Source: Flavobacterium sp. 1 (GTDB taxonomy: Bacteria; Bacteroidota; Bacteroidia; Flavobacteriales; Flavobacteriaceae). From it: DNA of 64,000 bases. This document shows positions 53,067-63,285 of the stretch, piece after piece. The stretch lies in assembly GCF_002797935.1 (NCBI RefSeq), contig NZ_PGER01000001.1, positions 2,046,001-2,110,000 of the forward strand, written 5' to 3'. The translations under genes and the position numbers were made by a program. Numbering within the stretch: position 1 is the first letter of the stretch; every line of letters begins with the position of its first letter. The notes beneath the pieces are model-generated. The model was not told the DNA's origin. It was given only the letters and a program-made list of their open reading frames with translations, and made no database searches.

Positions 53067-55499
53067 TTATTCTACTTTTATAATTACTGTAGTTGACATT
53101 CCGTTTACGGTGGAAGCTTTCAACTTAATGTTCTCTTTCTTCCCGTTGGATTGAATAATGGCGATGCATTTACCATTAAATACTTTGTAGGATGAGGCTT
53201 TAAAAGAATCCAGATTGGCCTGATAACCATTGTCGAGTCCAACGAGTTTTCCGCCTCCAGTTACCTCAAAATTGATTAAATCATTAGCGTTTGGCATTAA
53301 ATTTCCATCTTTATCTGTAATAGAAACGGTCACGTAAACCAAATCATAAGTATCATTTTTTATGATTGACTTATCCGCTTTCAAATCTATTTTTGAAGCT
53401 TCTCCTGCGGTGTGAATTTCCTTTTCCAAAACTACTTTTCCGTCTTTTCTTGAAATGGCTTTTATTGTTCCGGGTTCGAATTTTACACGCCAGGAAATGT
53501 GCAAGTCGTCATTTTGTTTGGCTTTTTTGCCCAATGATTTTCCGTTTAGGAACAATTCAACTTCATCGGCATTGTTGTAATATACCCAAACATCGACTTC
53601 CTGATCTTTTTGCCAGTTCCAGTGCGGGAAAAGATGCAAAACGGGTTGGTTCGTCCATTCGCTTTGGTACATATAATAGACATCCTTGGGAAAGCCCGCC
53701 AAATCTACGATTCCGAAATACGAACTTCTTGCGGGATACGGATATGGATCGGGTTCACCCAGATAATCGAAACCTGTCCAAATAAAAGTCCCAGCCATAA
53801 AATCCTGTTTTTTGATGGTTTTCCAATTGGTTTCGTGCGTAGTTCCCCAATAGGATTGCACCTGATCGAAGGCCGAAACGGTCCAGTCTGTATTTCCGTC
53901 AAAAGGTGCACCGTATTTTGGAGGCCAGGCTTTAATTCCATCCGAAGGAAAATCGTAATGTCCACGGGTTTCAAGTGCCGAAACACTTTCGGAAGCTAGT
54001 ATTTTTTGCCCTTTGAAACGAACCGGAAAATCTTTGTAATCTTCGTGTTTGTAATTGAATCCCAACAAATCCAAAGCACCCGACTGGTAAATAAAATTTT
54101 TCTCTATGACATTCTCCGTCAAAGCGCTAGTAACGGGACGAGTCGTGTCCAGCGATTTTACGATTTGAGCCAGTTCTCTTGTAATCGCAATTCCGGTGCT
54201 GTCAAATTGTTCACGGATTTCGTTTCCGATACTCCACATTATTACTGACGGATGATTTCGGTCTCTTTTGATGAAATCTTCCAAATCCAGTTTGTGCCAC
54301 GCATCCCAGTCTTTATGGTAATCGTTGGTTACTTTTTTCTTTTTCCAGACATCGGTAAACTCATCCTGGACAATAAATCCCATTTCATCACACAATTGCA
54401 TCATTTCTAGGGATGGCGGATTGTGCGACATTCGGATGGCATTTGCTCCCATTTCTTTCAGGATTTTCAGTTTTCTTTTGACAGCGTGAATGTTCTCCAC
54501 AGCTCCCAAAGCACCGTTGTCGTGATGCAGGCAAACGCCTAATATTTTGGTTGGCTTTCCATTTAATGAAAATCCTTTTTCGGCATCGAAATTGAAGAAT
54601 CGGAATCCTAAAGGTGTTTCGTAATTATCGACTGCTTTTGAATTTTCGTAAATCGTAGTGACAATTTTGTACAGATTCGGATTTTCGGTGTCCCACAATT
54701 TTGGCTGATTTACGTTTAGATCGTGAACCTTTTTTGCATTGGTATTGGCACCGATTTTTTCTGTTGTTTTGGCATTTGCGACTTCTTTATTATTCGCATC
54801 CAGAATAGAAGTTACCAATTGGAATTCTTTTTCGGAATTTGTTTTATTTTCGATGGTTACCTCCAAATGTACCGATGCTTTTTCTGCCGAAACTTCCGGG
54901 GTCGTTACATAGGTTCCCCATTTCGCAACGTGCAGTTTTTCGCTCGCCACTAATCGCACGTTTCTGTAAATTCCCGAACCGGTATACCACCTGGAATTGG
55001 GCTGTGCATCGTTATCGACTTTTACGGCAATGATGTTTTCTTTTCCAAAATTTAAATATTGCAACAATTCATAGGTAAATGAAATGTATCCGTTCGGACG
55101 CATTCCCAACGAATGTCCGTTGATGAATACTTCACTATTTTTGAAAACACCGTCAAATTCTATGGAAACGTTTTTGTTCTTCCAATCTTCCGGAAGTGTA
55201 AATGTTTTGCGGTACCAGCCTTTTCCTGCCGGCAAAAACGCTTGCGCCTGTTTGGTTGGATTGTCTTTATTAAACGCTCCTTCGATACTCCAGTCGTGTG
55301 GCAATTGCAAATTTCTCCAATCGGCAGTATTGAAATTGGATTCGATTGCCGTTGGATGATCTCCTAATTTGAAGTTCCAATTTTGATTGAAATCTTCGAC
55401 GATTCGGACATTTTTACTTTTTGAAGCACAGGCAACTAGAAGCGATAATGCCAATACAATTGTTATTTTTTGTAAAACGTTTTGATATTTTTTTACCAT
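53067..55499 (-). CDS. GH2 beta-galactosidase-type lipoprotein with DUF4982 domain
   Basis: An 810-residue glycoside hydrolase family 2 enzyme with an SPII signal (LLVAC, Cys about residue 24). Domains in order are the sugar-binding jelly roll (about 35-190), an Ig-like domain (190-295), the TIM barrel with acid/base E427 in MWSIGNEIRE and the nucleophile in ILASESVSALETRG (about residue 504), then DUF4982 (LHLFPHWNWQKDQEVDVWVYYNNADEVELFLNGKSLG) and a C-terminal Ig-like domain. It is predicted to release terminal beta-galactose or a related sugar at the cell envelope. Same strand as the next three exported carbohydrate genes. Confidence 0.92.
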   Translation of the reverse strand: MVKKYQNVLQKITIVLALSLLVACASKSKNVRIVEDFNQNWNFKLGDHPTAIESNFNTADWRNLQLPHDWSIEGAFNKDNPTKQAQAFLPAGKGWYRKTFTLPEDWKNKNVSIEFDGVFKNSEVFINGHSLGMRPNGYISFTYELLQYLNFGKENIIAVKVDNDAQPNSRWYTGSGIYRNVRLVASEKLHVAKWGTYVTTPEVSAEKASVHLEVTIENKTNSEKEFQLVTSILDANNKEVANAKTTEKIGANTNAKKVHDLNVNQPKLWDTENPNLYKIVTTIYENSKAVDNYETPLGFRFFNFDAEKGFSLNGKPTKILGVCLHHDNGALGAVENIHAVKRKLKILKEMGANAIRMSHNPPSLEMMQLCDEMGFIVQDEFTDVWKKKKVTNDYHKDWDAWHKLDLEDFIKRDRNHPSVIMWSIGNEIREQFDSTGIAITRELAQIVKSLDTTRPVTSALTENVIEKNFIYQSGALDLLGFNYKHEDYKDFPVRFKGQKILASESVSALETRGHYDFPSDGIKAWPPKYGAPFDGNTDWTVSAFDQVQSYWGTTHETNWKTIKKQDFMAGTFIWTGFDYLGEPDPYPYPARSSYFGIVDLAGFPKDVYYMYQSEWTNQPVLHLFPHWNWQKDQEVDVWVYYNNADEVELFLNGKSLGKKAKQNDDLHISWRVKFEPGTIKAISRKDGKVVLEKEIHTAGEASKIDLKADKSIIKNDTYDLVYVTVSITDKDGNLMPNANDLINFEVTGGGKLVGLDNGYQANLDSFKASSYKVFNGKCIAIIQSNGKKENIKLKASTVNGMSTTVIIKVE

Positions 55500-55576
55500 T
55501 GTAAATATTTTTAAAAACCATATAAGGCATATAAGTTTTGAAATCTTTCTTCTTTACTCTTTCCTCTATTTTCTCT

Positions 55577-58500
55577 CTACTGAAACTCAAAAGAATCCAA
55601 AAGCAAACCTTTCATATCTTCTGATTCTATCGTGATTTTATAGGTTCCTGCGTTGATGTAACCGCCCGAAGTCGTGTTTAATATCTTCCATTTTTCTGTT
55701 GCCGAAGGAAATTCAATCGTATCATTTCGCATCAGGATTCCGTAGGCGTCTTCCATTTTGAATTTGACTTTTAATGGCGTTTCGTTTCTATTCATAAAAC
55801 GGAAACGCATCAGGTAAATTCCTGCTACTCCGGGTTTCACTTCAAACTGAATGCTGTTGTTTGTTTTTTGTGTAAACTCAATGTAATCGGCTTTTTTGAA
55901 ATTGCCTTTTTCTATTCCGGTTCCAGTAGTTTTGGTAGTTTCTGCTTCTAAAAGTACAATGGGTCGTGAGTCGTCTTTTTCGCCCATATCGTAGGTTGGA
56001 ACGACTACAATAGTACTTTGCTTTTCTGAATTTTCAAAAAGAACTTTTTCTCCTCTTTTTGTTTTTTTATGAAAAATAGAAAATTCTACTCCGTTCGAAT
56101 TCTTAGCAATTTCCTTGGTTCTTTTATAACCCGAAATTGAATCCTTAAACATATTATTTACAAATAAATACACATTTGAATCTTCTTTGGTTATAAAAGA
56201 CCCAGAAAGTTTAGAACGATTTGAAAACATCAAATAATCTGCTCCAAAAACTTCTGAAGGCAATTGCGTAAAAACAACATCGGAATCAGAATATTGTTTG
56301 GAATTAATATCCAGCCACGAACTTACTCCATTAGCTGTTTTATCATAATAATCTCTAACAAAATTTTGAACATTTCTCGCCGATTCTTTTGCTGGTTGGA
56401 CGTTTTTCTTTTTAGTTGCAATGGCAATTGCCGAAATGATTGCCTGACCTGCTTTTACATTTGGGAACGAAATAATGATTTTTCCATTTATACTTTTTAC
56501 AACAAAAGTTTTCTTCAGAGCAGAGTCGTGTCCGACTTCAGACCAAATATCCAAATCTTTCAATACTACTTTATCATTGATAGCTACATCAAACAAACGC
56601 CAGCCTTTACAATCCAATCCGCCACCGGTTCCGTACCAAGGTTCTGTAAAATACAATTCAACCAGATATTCACCATTAGGTACTGGAAATTCATAACGCA
56701 ATTTATCTACTCCGTACCTAAAACTTTGAAATAAAGTCTCGTCTTTTGTTCCGTTTATAGGATCAAAAGTACTTCGTTGACTAGCATAAAAATCTGGTAG
56801 TTTTTCAAATTTATCCGTCCACGATAAAGAGCCCCAAGTATTTTTATCACTTTTATGTGTATCTGTCAACCAATCATTTCCAGAAGAATCTGTCATTTCC
56901 GAACCTCCACAATTGACTCTGTAAATGTAATTGTATCCTTTTTGTGCCTTTAAAATATCAGCTTTATCAGATACTAATGTGTCTAGATTAGGTGCTTTTG
57001 GCAAACTATTCAATACCATATAATCTTTGGCAACCGCTTTTCCGTTTACATAACCTACAGCGTACAAAACATTATATTGAATATTGACATTATTCCACTG
57101 AAAATGCTGTCCCAAGCCCGGATTTTTTAGTTTTCCAAGTGATGTTTTATTAATATCATTGAACAATTCTACCTCATCGCAATTCGAATAAACATCGATT
57201 CCGTTTTTGATTCCCGGAGCATCCCAACGATTCGGCCAGGTATGTGAAACGATATACACCATTGGATTGGTTTTGTTCAAAACGTAATTGGCGCGGTACA
57301 TATAATACGCATCTAAAGGTTCGCCCCAAATACTGAAAAGTCCTTTGTAATTGACTGGTCCAACTTTATCTATATCTCTAAATCCTTCACCATTTTGAAC
57401 ACGTCCCGGATTTTCGTGCGAAGCAAAAAGCCAATTGAATTGTCCCGCGATTTTATCTTTTACCGATTCGGCTTCGCGTACTTTGATTTCCATTAATTGG
57501 GAAAAACGGTTTTCACTTAAAATTCCTTTTTGGTCGAATTCGCCTTCGGTGTGTAAATCGTGTGAACGCCAGGCGCCGTATTCTCCGTTTAGCAATTGCG
57601 TGCTCATTTCAACATCGTAATTGAATGGATCGCCACCATAGGTTCCCGACCAGTTTTGCACGACATTCCAATCGGTTCCTTCGCCTCCGTTACAGGTCGT
57701 CACAATGCGTTGTGAAGCCGACATCGGATCCATTTCGCGGATGATTTGGGTACATTCTTCGGCAAATTCTTTTGGAATTGTGCTTTCGTTTTGCAGTCCC
57801 CACATTACCACCGATGCATTATTTCGACGTTCTTTGATCCATTCTCGCAATAAGGTTTTAAAATTCTCTTTGAATTCGGGTGTGTCGTACCAAATATGTG
57901 CCGAAAACTGACTCCAGAACAGGATTCCGTTTTGGTCCAGTTCTTCTTGATATTTTAAATTATGAGGCTGATGTGCTTCGCGAAAAGCATTAAATCCTCC
58001 TGCTTTGATTTGTTCAATTCTCGAATGGATTTGCTCATCTGAAAATGAATGACTGTTTCCGATTAAATGTTCGTATTCACAGGTTCCGTTGATGAATAAA
58101 GGTTCGTCATTGATGTAAAAACGATTGTCTTTTCCGTCACGGCTTACCGGCCAGCTTACCCAACGGATTCCATAAGGTGTTTTTAATTCGTCTATTTTCT
58201 TTCCGTTTTCCGAAATTGTAGTGACCAATTCATATAAATACGGATTGGCTGGCGACCATAATTTTGGATTTGCAATTTCTGGAAGTGTTTGTGCTATTTG
58301 TTTTGTTTCTCCTGAAGTGTTTTTGATATCACTTTTTACGCTAACGACTTTTTTTCCGTTTTTATCAAAAAGGGTGTTTTCGATGGTTAGATTTCTGTTT
58401 GAAGTTCCGTAATTTTTGATTTCTGTGGTAATGTTCAGAATTGCTTTTTCCTTGGAAGTTGATTTATCATTCCAAATATGAACGCCGAAAGGTTCTATGC

Positions 58501-59104
58501 GAACTTCATCGGTAACGACCAAAGTTACGGGTCTGAAGATACCCATTGGCTGTGAGCCTTCGGAGAATCCCCACTCTCCGGAACATCCGCCACAAACCCA
58601 AGGCAAATCGGCAATGAAGGATGGATGCGATGCTTTGACGATTATATGATTTGTCTTTTCGAAAGAAACGGCTTTTGTAATATCCACCGTAAACGTGGTT
58701 CTTCCCCCCTTGTGTTCGCCTACTTTTTTGCCATTTACCCATACTGTAGCATAGGAACTTACGCCTTCGAAAAAGAGGAAAAGTCTTTTTGAATTATCTT
58801 TTTTGTCAAGTTGTAATGTTTTGTGATACCAGGCAGTTCCGTGTAAATTACCGTGTTTGGTTCTTCGGAATCCGTAATACTGATCCCAATTGTGGGGTAC
58901 GTTTACTTTTTGCCATTGCGCACCAACTTTTGGATTTTGAACAAAAGTTTCTTCCTGTTCCGGAAGTTTGTCTAGAACAATAGTTTCCCAAGAGGAATTC
59001 AGCGAAACTTCTTTACGAAACTTCGCCGGTTCCTTGCTACTTTGACTCCATACAAAGCAAGCGCCTACAAAAAAACAAAAAATAAAAAAAACTATTTTCT
59101 TCAT
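55577..59104 (-). CDS. Large GH2-family hydrolase with malectin-like and carbohydrate-binding modules
   Basis: A 1175-residue exported enzyme (signal about 1-20). An N-terminal GH2 jelly roll (WQKVNVPHNWDQYYGFRR, LFLFFEGVSSYATVWVNGKKVGEHKGGRT), an Ig domain and a TIM barrel follow. The acid/base is E440 in VVMWGLQNEST, with a candidate nucleophile Glu in LLNGEYGAWRSHD. A malectin-like domain (about 750-890: FRYGVDKLRYEFPVPNGEYLVELYFTEPWYG) and a CBM6-like C-terminal module (about 1040-1175: LEAETTKTTGTGIEKGNFKKADYIEFTQKTNNS) complete it. The substrate cannot be set from sequence. It lies 77 bases upstream of the other GH2 gene on the same strand. Confidence 0.9.
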   Translation of the reverse strand: MKKIVFFIFCFFVGACFVWSQSSKEPAKFRKEVSLNSSWETIVLDKLPEQEETFVQNPKVGAQWQKVNVPHNWDQYYGFRRTKHGNLHGTAWYHKTLQLDKKDNSKRLFLFFEGVSSYATVWVNGKKVGEHKGGRTTFTVDITKAVSFEKTNHIIVKASHPSFIADLPWVCGGCSGEWGFSEGSQPMGIFRPVTLVVTDEVRIEPFGVHIWNDKSTSKEKAILNITTEIKNYGTSNRNLTIENTLFDKNGKKVVSVKSDIKNTSGETKQIAQTLPEIANPKLWSPANPYLYELVTTISENGKKIDELKTPYGIRWVSWPVSRDGKDNRFYINDEPLFINGTCEYEHLIGNSHSFSDEQIHSRIEQIKAGGFNAFREAHQPHNLKYQEELDQNGILFWSQFSAHIWYDTPEFKENFKTLLREWIKERRNNASVVMWGLQNESTIPKEFAEECTQIIREMDPMSASQRIVTTCNGGEGTDWNVVQNWSGTYGGDPFNYDVEMSTQLLNGEYGAWRSHDLHTEGEFDQKGILSENRFSQLMEIKVREAESVKDKIAGQFNWLFASHENPGRVQNGEGFRDIDKVGPVNYKGLFSIWGEPLDAYYMYRANYVLNKTNPMVYIVSHTWPNRWDAPGIKNGIDVYSNCDEVELFNDINKTSLGKLKNPGLGQHFQWNNVNIQYNVLYAVGYVNGKAVAKDYMVLNSLPKAPNLDTLVSDKADILKAQKGYNYIYRVNCGGSEMTDSSGNDWLTDTHKSDKNTWGSLSWTDKFEKLPDFYASQRSTFDPINGTKDETLFQSFRYGVDKLRYEFPVPNGEYLVELYFTEPWYGTGGGLDCKGWRLFDVAINDKVVLKDLDIWSEVGHDSALKKTFVVKSINGKIIISFPNVKAGQAIISAIAIATKKKNVQPAKESARNVQNFVRDYYDKTANGVSSWLDINSKQYSDSDVVFTQLPSEVFGADYLMFSNRSKLSGSFITKEDSNVYLFVNNMFKDSISGYKRTKEIAKNSNGVEFSIFHKKTKRGEKVLFENSEKQSTIVVVPTYDMGEKDDSRPIVLLEAETTKTTGTGIEKGNFKKADYIEFTQKTNNSIQFEVKPGVAGIYLMRFRFMNRNETPLKVKFKMEDAYGILMRNDTIEFPSATEKWKILNTTSGGYINAGTYKITIESEDMKGLLLDSFEFQ

Positions 59105-59202
59105 ATGTTTTAAACCATATAAGTTATATAAGGTTATTTAAGTTTGTTATTCCGATGAGACCTAACCCGTTTTGAAAACCTGTTAGGTCTTTTTGTTTGC
59201 GT

Positions 59203-59312
59203 GAGGGATGGCAGTGGAGCTCTTTTTTTGAGAGGCATTTTTCAGCCTCTCAAAAAAAAGCGGGAACGTACAGCCCGACCCGTAGTTTTTACGGAAGGTC
59301 ACACCCAAATTA
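59203..59312. repeat. Intergenic two-stem repeat, family 3, copy C
   Basis: GCGTGAGGGATGGCAGTG, a long stem (CTTTTTTTGAGAGGC / GCCTCTCAAAAAAAAG), CGTACAGCCCGACC, a small stem (CGTA...TACG), GGTCACACCCAAATTA. Framework as at 11554 and 17979. Just upstream (about 59117) is a CATATAAG arm. Confidence 0.75.
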
Positions 59313-59314
59313 TC

Positions 59315-62047
59315 TTAATAGAACAACCAGTCTACCGCACCTTTTTCGCCTTCGTCGATGTAGCCGACATCACGGGTCGTAATAGTTTGATTGGCGTCGA
59401 TGAAGCCCAAAATCAGGACTCTTCCTTTGCCCAAATCAAGTTTGTTTTCTCCCGGTTGGAAGGTGTAGGTGTGGATGTTGATTCTTGGCAATTCCTTCAA
59501 ATTCATTGCACTTGCCAGGATTACTTCGGCCTGACCGTGGGCATTTCCGGCTGCATCTGTCTCCAGACTTGGCGGGAATAAAAATCTTTTTTGGTCGGAA
59601 TTGAAATAACCAACCACCAGTTTTACGGCTTTGGTGTTTTTGAATTTCAAGTGCGTTCCGTTTTCATTTTGAGCGGTTTCATCGAATGTGATTCCTTTTA
59701 AGTTTTGCAATTCCGGAGCTACTTTTATCAATTCTGAAATTGGTGTTCCGTACACTTTTGTTCCATTTTTCACTGCGTAAGTCCCTTTGCTTTCGCTTAA
59801 CAAAGTTACTTCGGCAGGTTGCCACGATTTGCCTTCTTTCTTTTCGATTTTACCGTCTTTTGATGATTTCAAAAGTGCTAAATTTCGTTTGAAATTCGCC
59901 AATTCTCTTTCGTAATGTGGCAATAATTCCGCCCAGGTTTTGTTGTTTCCATCATCTCCGCCAATCGGAATTCGGCGTTGTGCTGTCTGCATACTGTTGG
60001 CATATAAATAATGGTCTTTGGTTAAATTGACCAACGTTTGATAATGTTCAATGCTTTTTTCGAGATGCGGAAGGGCTTTGTCCAAATCGGAAATTTCGTT
60101 GGAATAGCTGTAACGCAAGACCAAAATCGCGGTTTTTACTTTCTCCGAAAAGAAATCGGCGAAGGCTTTGTAAGCGTGCATATCGTTTTTCAGGCGCAGA
60201 AATTCTTCTTTGTCCTTGGTTACTTTTGACTCGGCTTTATCGATGGCTTCAACGGCCAATTTTCCGTGTTGGGTAATTTCGCTTATGATTTGGGGTGGTG
60301 TTTCACCAGCATGTGCTTCGTGATTCCATTCTTTTTTGGCATAATCCAAAAGTAATTCGGTAATTGGCCCACAAGATTCGTGGAATCCAGGGTAAACACG
60401 CCATTTTGCTGGGTTTACTAATTGGCTTTCGAACATTCCCAACAGCAAGGTTTGACGATTTCCTTCGGTAATTCCAAATTGTCTTAATGTTTTTGGAGCA
60501 ATTTCTCCGGCTTCTTCATAGGCTTTCAAAATATTGTTTCCAGCTTCGTCATCGGTTCCGTATTTCGCAGCCAAGTCTTTATCCCAAAATTTAACCTCTT
60601 CGTTTCGGTCTCTTTGGCTATCCCAAGCGTATCTTGCCCATGCTTTGTACCAAATCCAGTCGCGATCCATTTCGAGTAATCGCTCACCCGTTTTGGTTTT
60701 ATCTGCCGAATATGGCCAGTCCCAGTATGATGCCTGCGGATATAAGTGCAAAGCGTTGGCTCCGTGAGCACTGTGCATTGCTTTTACTGTTTTCTGGATA
60801 AAATCCGGAGAACCGTAACGGAATGGTTCCAGGTTTGCCAAAATATGAACATTTTCGATATGGATTGACTTTAAAGCGCTTAACTGTTTGTGCGTTTCTC
60901 CCCAAGGTCCGCCTGGTGTGTAGGTCGTCAACGATTCTCCGGTGTATTTACTTTCCGTGTACAGATTTTTATACAACGGAAGCGATTTCTCCATAACCAA
61001 CGGCGCATCGGTATCGTGAGAACGCAAAATAATTGGCGGTTCGTCTGTTCTTCCCAATGCTTTTAGACCGTCCTGAACGCCTGGAATAATAGTTTTCGTA
61101 AACCATTCGACATCATCATCGACCGTGTTGATGGCTTCTCCCAAACAAACCATCAATCCAACGTTTGGATATTTTTCGATAAATGCACTAATCGATTTCC
61201 TCGTATAATCGGAAAGCAAAGGTGTTATTGGTCTTGAACGATCCTGTGTTTTCATATTATAATGCTCCGCAAAGGGTTTGGAAACGATGATATTGTAAAA
61301 CATCTGAATTACCCAGATTCCTCTTTTGTTGGCTTCTACCGTCAGGAATTTATAGATTTCCTCGTTCTTTTTGAAATCTTCTTCGCTTACTTCAAGCGCA
61401 AACGGATAGTCTTTCAGTTTTACCAACGAGGCAAATGGGTGTCCGTTCCACAAATACAACGAATTCATACGGTTTTCGACCATCATATCCAGATACTTCG
61501 TCCATAGTTTTTTGTCATAAAACCAAGGGAAAGTTTCGGGTGTGTATGGGTATTCGTAAACGTCTCTACCGGGAAGATAAACCGGTTTTTGCATTCCGAT
61601 ACAGGCGCCTCTCAAGACCATTTCTGGACTGTCATCGATATTAATTTCGGATGGGATTTCGCCTAATGTTTTGATTCGGTCTGCCAATTCCAAAGCGCCG
61701 TATAATACTCCGCTTGCATCAGTCCCTTCAATGAAAATGATGTTTTTTTGGGTGCGGATTTGAAAGCCTTCTTTGTTTATTAATTGGCTGTCGTCGATTT
61801 TGGCGGTTTTGGTGTTTTGGTTCCAAAAATCTGTTCCTTTTTCGCCAATAACGATTACTTTATCTTTTGATTTTTTAGGGGTTTTATCAGAAAAAGTTAT
61901 TTTGAATCCTTTGGCTGTTGCTGTTTCTGATAATTTTTGGGCACCAAATTCTGCTCTTGGCGCATTAGCATAACGAACGATTGTGATGTTTTGTGCTGAT
62001 GCAAAAGTGGCACATAATCCTAAAAAAAGTAAACTTAGATATTTCAT
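59315..62047 (-). CDS. Exported glycoside-hydrolase-like protein of unassigned family
   Basis: A 910-residue exported protein. The start MKYLSLLFLGLCATFASAQ (ATG at 62045-62047) gives a clean signal peptide and is preferred to one 10 codons upstream. Residues about 20-130 look like the small alpha/beta domain that precedes GH20/GH67-type barrels (IIFIEGTDASGVLYGALELADRI). A TIM-barrel-like region follows from about 150 (LRGACIGMQKPVYLPGRDVYEYPYTPETFPWFY, MVENRMNSLYLWNGHPFASL, YPNVGLMVCLGEAINTVDDDVEWF), then helical and beta C-terminal parts. I cannot name the family. The gene sits between GH2 and sugar-isomerase-like genes, all exported. Confidence 0.75.
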   Translation of the reverse strand: MKYLSLLFLGLCATFASAQNITIVRYANAPRAEFGAQKLSETATAKGFKITFSDKTPKKSKDKVIVIGEKGTDFWNQNTKTAKIDDSQLINKEGFQIRTQKNIIFIEGTDASGVLYGALELADRIKTLGEIPSEINIDDSPEMVLRGACIGMQKPVYLPGRDVYEYPYTPETFPWFYDKKLWTKYLDMMVENRMNSLYLWNGHPFASLVKLKDYPFALEVSEEDFKKNEEIYKFLTVEANKRGIWVIQMFYNIIVSKPFAEHYNMKTQDRSRPITPLLSDYTRKSISAFIEKYPNVGLMVCLGEAINTVDDDVEWFTKTIIPGVQDGLKALGRTDEPPIILRSHDTDAPLVMEKSLPLYKNLYTESKYTGESLTTYTPGGPWGETHKQLSALKSIHIENVHILANLEPFRYGSPDFIQKTVKAMHSAHGANALHLYPQASYWDWPYSADKTKTGERLLEMDRDWIWYKAWARYAWDSQRDRNEEVKFWDKDLAAKYGTDDEAGNNILKAYEEAGEIAPKTLRQFGITEGNRQTLLLGMFESQLVNPAKWRVYPGFHESCGPITELLLDYAKKEWNHEAHAGETPPQIISEITQHGKLAVEAIDKAESKVTKDKEEFLRLKNDMHAYKAFADFFSEKVKTAILVLRYSYSNEISDLDKALPHLEKSIEHYQTLVNLTKDHYLYANSMQTAQRRIPIGGDDGNNKTWAELLPHYERELANFKRNLALLKSSKDGKIEKKEGKSWQPAEVTLLSESKGTYAVKNGTKVYGTPISELIKVAPELQNLKGITFDETAQNENGTHLKFKNTKAVKLVVGYFNSDQKRFLFPPSLETDAAGNAHGQAEVILASAMNLKELPRINIHTYTFQPGENKLDLGKGRVLILGFIDANQTITTRDVGYIDEGEKGAVDWLFY

Positions 62048-62076
62048 TGTTTCATTATTTTTGACTACAAATTGCA

Positions 62077-62200
62077 CACCAGAGCGACAGCGAACTGACG
62101 AAGTAAATTAGCACAAATTATAATCTTGATTTTTTTTTTGCCACAGATTAAAAAGATTTCCACAGATTTGATAATCCTTTTAATCTGTGGCTAAATGATT
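62077..62200. repeat. GACGAAGTAAATTAG unit plus CACAGATTAAAAAG inverted repeat
   Basis: GCACACCAGAGCGACAGCGAACTGACGAAGTAAATTAGCAC (near copy at 12671) is followed by TTGCCACAGATTAAAAAGATT and its partner AATCCTTTTAATCTGTGGC, a hairpin between the two carbohydrate genes. Confidence 0.7.
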
Positions 62201-63093
62201 TAATTCTGAAAAATTTTCTTCAAGTACGCTACATTGGCTCCATAATTCGCTTTTACATTATGTACTTGCGTTACATCACGGGAACGTTCTACGATTAACC
62301 AGCCTTTCCACTTCATTTCGTCCAGCACTTTTTTGATTTTTGGCATATCGACATTTTTATCGTTTTCCAGCCAAACGTTATCTGTTGTCGAAGCGTGAAT
62401 TTGAGCCAGATGTTTTTTACCTAAAATCTTCAATTCGGTGGCAATGTCTCTTCCGTTATCTACGGCATTAGCAAAATTGAAAGAACTTTTGATGTGTTTA
62501 CAGCCAATTTCTTCCAATAGTTTTTTCTCTTCGGTAGCGTTCAATGAAGTTTCAATAGCGATGACACCTCCTATTTTTCCAACTTGTTTTCCTGCCCATT
62601 TTAATCTTTCGATAATTATCGGACGTAATTCGGGATTTTTATTCAAATCGCTTTCGGTACCCAAAGGTAAATAAGCGACTTTTACTTTCATATTTTTCAT
62701 TGTTGCCACACAATCGTTAATCATAAAGGTAATTGAATCTCTTTTGGCAAAGGATTGTGCATAAAATCCGGACATTGCGATGGAACTGATTCCGACACCT
62801 GTTTCTTTCGACTTATCCAGAAACTTTTGTCTTTCGATCGGGTCGCCTAATTTACTGTCGAATGTTGGTCTTTTTCCCAAACCACCCATATCCAGTTCAA
62901 TTCCGTCTGCTTTTATTTCGCTTGCTAAAGCAAATGAGCCGAGTTTTTGTCTTTTTAGAATCATCCAATCGCAAACCGCCACTTTGTAACGTTGTTTTTT
63001 TGATGATTGAGCGGAAACTTCGCTATTGAATGTTCCTGCAAGAACAAGAAGAATTGCAATAATTAAGTTCTTTCGAATAGTAACTAATTTCAT
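62200..63093 (-). CDS. Exported sugar phosphate isomerase/epimerase-like protein
   Basis: A 297-residue protein with a signal peptide (about 1-29, SEVSAQ) and the xylose-isomerase-like TIM barrel. ALASEIKADGIELDMGGLG is strand 2, GVGISSIAMSGFYAQSF strand 3, GGVIAIETSLNATEEKKLLEEIG carries the metal-ligand Glu region, and KKHLAQIHASTTDNVWLEND and WLIVERSRD carry the later ligands. Relatives in the cytoplasm isomerise or epimerise sugars. Periplasmic versions are common in Bacteroidota sugar loci but their reactions are mostly unknown; a 3-keto-sugar or uronate-related step is only a guess. Between two carbohydrate genes on the same strand. Confidence 0.85.
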   Translation of the reverse strand: MKLVTIRKNLIIAILLVLAGTFNSEVSAQSSKKQRYKVAVCDWMILKRQKLGSFALASEIKADGIELDMGGLGKRPTFDSKLGDPIERQKFLDKSKETGVGISSIAMSGFYAQSFAKRDSITFMINDCVATMKNMKVKVAYLPLGTESDLNKNPELRPIIIERLKWAGKQVGKIGGVIAIETSLNATEEKKLLEEIGCKHIKSSFNFANAVDNGRDIATELKILGKKHLAQIHASTTDNVWLENDKNVDMPKIKKVLDEMKWKGWLIVERSRDVTQVHNVKANYGANVAYLKKIFQN

Positions 63094-63108
63094 ATTTATT
63101 AAGTTTTT

Positions 63109-63277
63109 TTGCCACAGATTAAAAAGATTAAAAGATTTTCACAGATTAAAAATCTGCTGAATCTGCAAAATCTGCGTGCTAATTCTTTTTCACGCAGATT
63201 TTGCAGATTTACGCAGATTAAAAAATTAAACCATTTAAAAAAATCCTTTTAATCTTTTTAATCTGTGGCGAAACATT
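63109..63277. repeat. CACAGATTAAAAAG / CGCAGATT nested inverted repeats
   Basis: TTGCCACAGATTAAAAAGATTAAAAG at the left pairs with CTTTTTAATCTGTGGCG at the right. Inside, AATCTGCAAAATCTGCGTG pairs with CACGCAGATTTTGCAGATT. It fills the gap between the isomerase-like and sialidase-like genes. Confidence 0.75.
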
Positions 63278-63285
63278 TTTTCAAT

